7,021 bases of DNA from an uncultured Prevotella sp. (GTDB lineage Bacteria > Bacteroidota > Bacteroidia > Bacteroidales > Bacteroidaceae), in the NCBI GenBank assembly GCA_934202525.1, contig CAKPYB010000073.1, positions 1 to 7,021 of the forward strand, read 5' to 3'. Numbering within the stretch: position 1 is the first letter of the stretch; the number at the start of each line of letters is the position of its first letter. Below are positions 6,338 to 7,021 of this stretch, piece by piece. The position numbers were made by a program, and so were the translations under genes. Below the pieces are notes generated by a model that had not been told where the DNA came from, did no database searches, and saw only the letters and a list, made by a program, of their open reading frames with translations.

Positions 6338-6847
6338 ATGAAAGAACCGAATATTCGATTACGTGCTTTAGAGTTGGAAGATCTAGATTTTCTCTACCAT
6401 ATAGAGAATGATGATCGGCTTTGGGAACTGGGTGTTTCCAATGTTCCATATTCGCGCCGGGTGCTGCTCGACTATATAACCAGTGCTTCGGCAGATATTT
6501 ATGTAGACAATCAGGTGCGCCTGATAGTAGAGAATGAGCAGAATGAGCAGGTGGGCATCCTGGATCTTACAGATTTTGATCCCCGTCATCACCGTGCCGA
6601 ACTCGGAATTGTCATCAAAAAGGAGTTTCAGGGGCAGGGTTACGCGAAGGCTTCTGTGTCACGCTTGTTGCAATATGCCCGGAATATACTTCATCTTCAG
6701 CAGATTTATGCTATTGTAGGTATCAGAAACCAAAAAGCGGCTAAAATGCTGCAATCTGTTGGATTTGAGGGGAATAATATCCTGAAACAATGGCTTTGTG
6801 GCCCAGTTGGATATGAGGATGCGATGTTTTTTCAATATTTTCTGTAA
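6338..6847 (+). CDS. GNAT-family N-acetyltransferase (RimJ/RimL/SpeG-like)
   Basis: The 169-residue protein covers a whole GNAT domain. It starts IRLRALELEDLDFLYHIEND (6-25), as in RimJ/RimL- and SpeG-type enzymes. Motif A is ELGIVIKKEFQGQGYAKA (88-105), with the acetyl-CoA pyrophosphate loop Q98-x2-G101-x-A103. Motif B is NQKAAKMLQSVGF (131-143). It transfers acetyl from acetyl-CoA to an amine. Similarity in layout to spermidine acetyltransferase (SpeG) is notable, but ribosomal-protein or sugar-amine substrates are equally possible. The gene follows the GT2 gene after 58 bp; joint action on a glycan is conceivable but not shown. Its stop codon overlaps the first bases of the tRNA-Asp promoter module, and no terminator is visible, so its transcript may run into the tRNA. 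Confidence 0.92.
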   Translation: MKEPNIRLRALELEDLDFLYHIENDDRLWELGVSNVPYSRRVLLDYITSASADIYVDNQVRLIVENEQNEQVGILDLTDFDPRHHRAELGIVIKKEFQGQGYAKASVSRLLQYARNILHLQQIYAIVGIRNQKAAKMLQSVGFEGNNILKQWLCGPVGYEDAMFFQYFL

Positions 6848-6916
6848 AAAAGTTGCATAAAAATTTGGTAGAACCAAAAAAAAGTAGTACCTTTGCACTC
6901 GCAAATGAAAAATGAG
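6846..6916 (+). repeat. 71-bp tRNA promoter module, copy 2
   Basis: This is the plus-strand counterpart of 88-158 (minus), ungapped with 8 mismatches. The shared core AGTACCTTTGCACTCGCAA is completely identical. Mismatches cluster in the spacer between the boxes and in the leader. The A-tracts at 6846-6851 and 6859-6863 keep roughly helical-turn spacing, as in copy 1. The first two bases belong to the stop codon of the GNAT gene, so gene end and promoter module are abutted directly. Confidence 0.85.
6864..6895 (+). promoter_or_regulatory. Bacteroidota-type promoter of tRNA-Asp
   Basis: TTTG (6864-6867) and TACCTTTG (6888-6895) are separated by 20 bp, the same spacing as at tRNA-Lys. The GC-rich GCACTCGC directly after the -7 box covers the discriminator and probable start. 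The leader to the tRNA is about 45 nt. Confidence 0.85.
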
Positions 6917-6946
6917 CGCTAAGCCATTCAATTTGATTTCATGATT

Positions 6947-7020
6947 GGTGCGTTAGTTCAGTTGGTTAGAATGCCTGCCTGTCACGCAGGAGGTCACGAG
7001 TTCGAGTCTCGTACGCACCG
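6947..7020 (+). tRNA. tRNA-Asp (anticodon GUC)
   Basis: This is a complete 74-nt cloverleaf: acceptor GGTGCGT pairing with ACGCACC, D-arm GTTC/GAAT, anticodon stem CCTGC/GCAGG with loop CTGTCAC giving anticodon GTC, variable loop AGGTC, and T-arm ACGAG-TTCGAGT-CTCGT. The discriminator is G, the expected identity base for aspartate tRNA. The window stops one base later (C), so an encoded CCA or further tRNAs downstream cannot be judged. Confidence 0.97.
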
Positions 7021-7021
7021 C

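Noticed and set aside
88..6916. Inverted 71-bp repeats as ends of a transposon or integrated element
   Set aside because: The repeats coincide exactly with tRNA promoters and face outward with intact tRNAs. There is no transposase or integrase gene, no target duplication was seen, and the genes between are largely core functions.

Overview
The window looks like chromosomal DNA from a member of the Bacteroidales, most likely Prevotella or Segatella. I base this on protein character (a GHL10 glycosidase with FN3-like and C-terminal beta modules, a short-clade CstA, a Bacteroidota-style RecR operon), on the absence of clear Shine-Dalgarno sequences, and on four promoters with the Bacteroidota -7 box TAnnTTTG, three of them with a TTTG -33 box 19-20 bp upstream. 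The genus is inferred, not proven.

Layout, left to right. A tRNA-Lys(CUU) gene (2-74, minus) lies downstream of its own promoter. It is preceded on the same strand by a 566-residue secreted GHL10-family glycosyl hydrolase (168-1868, minus). A 135-bp divergent intergenic region separates the hydrolase from a CstA-family transporter (2004-3536, plus). Five more plus-strand genes follow: a small 8-stranded outer-membrane beta-barrel protein (3584-4066), recR (4076-4687), an unrecognised 4-TM inner-membrane protein (4702-5136), a GT2 glycosyltransferase (5167-6279) and a RimJ/SpeG-like GNAT acetyltransferase (6338-6847). The window ends with tRNA-Asp(GUC) (6947-7020, plus).

How it fits together. 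Gaps from the barrel gene to the glycosyltransferase are only about 9-30 bp, so barrel, recR, 4-TM protein and GT2 probably share a transcript. The GNAT gene may belong to it or have its own start after a 58-bp gap that holds a perfect 12-bp CG-rich palindrome. The hydrolase and CstA have back-to-back promoters around an A/T tract. The two tRNAs point out of the window, and each is driven by nearly the same 71-bp promoter module (63 of 71 positions identical, ungapped). These modules form a large inverted pair bracketing about 6.7 kb.

Most of the region is ordinary core genome. I see no CRISPR array, insertion sequence, phage gene or toxin-antitoxin pair. The points most worth following up are the extended tRNA promoter module, a type IX secretion-like C-terminal module on the hydrolase, and the uncharacterised recR / 4-TM / GT2 / GNAT cluster.
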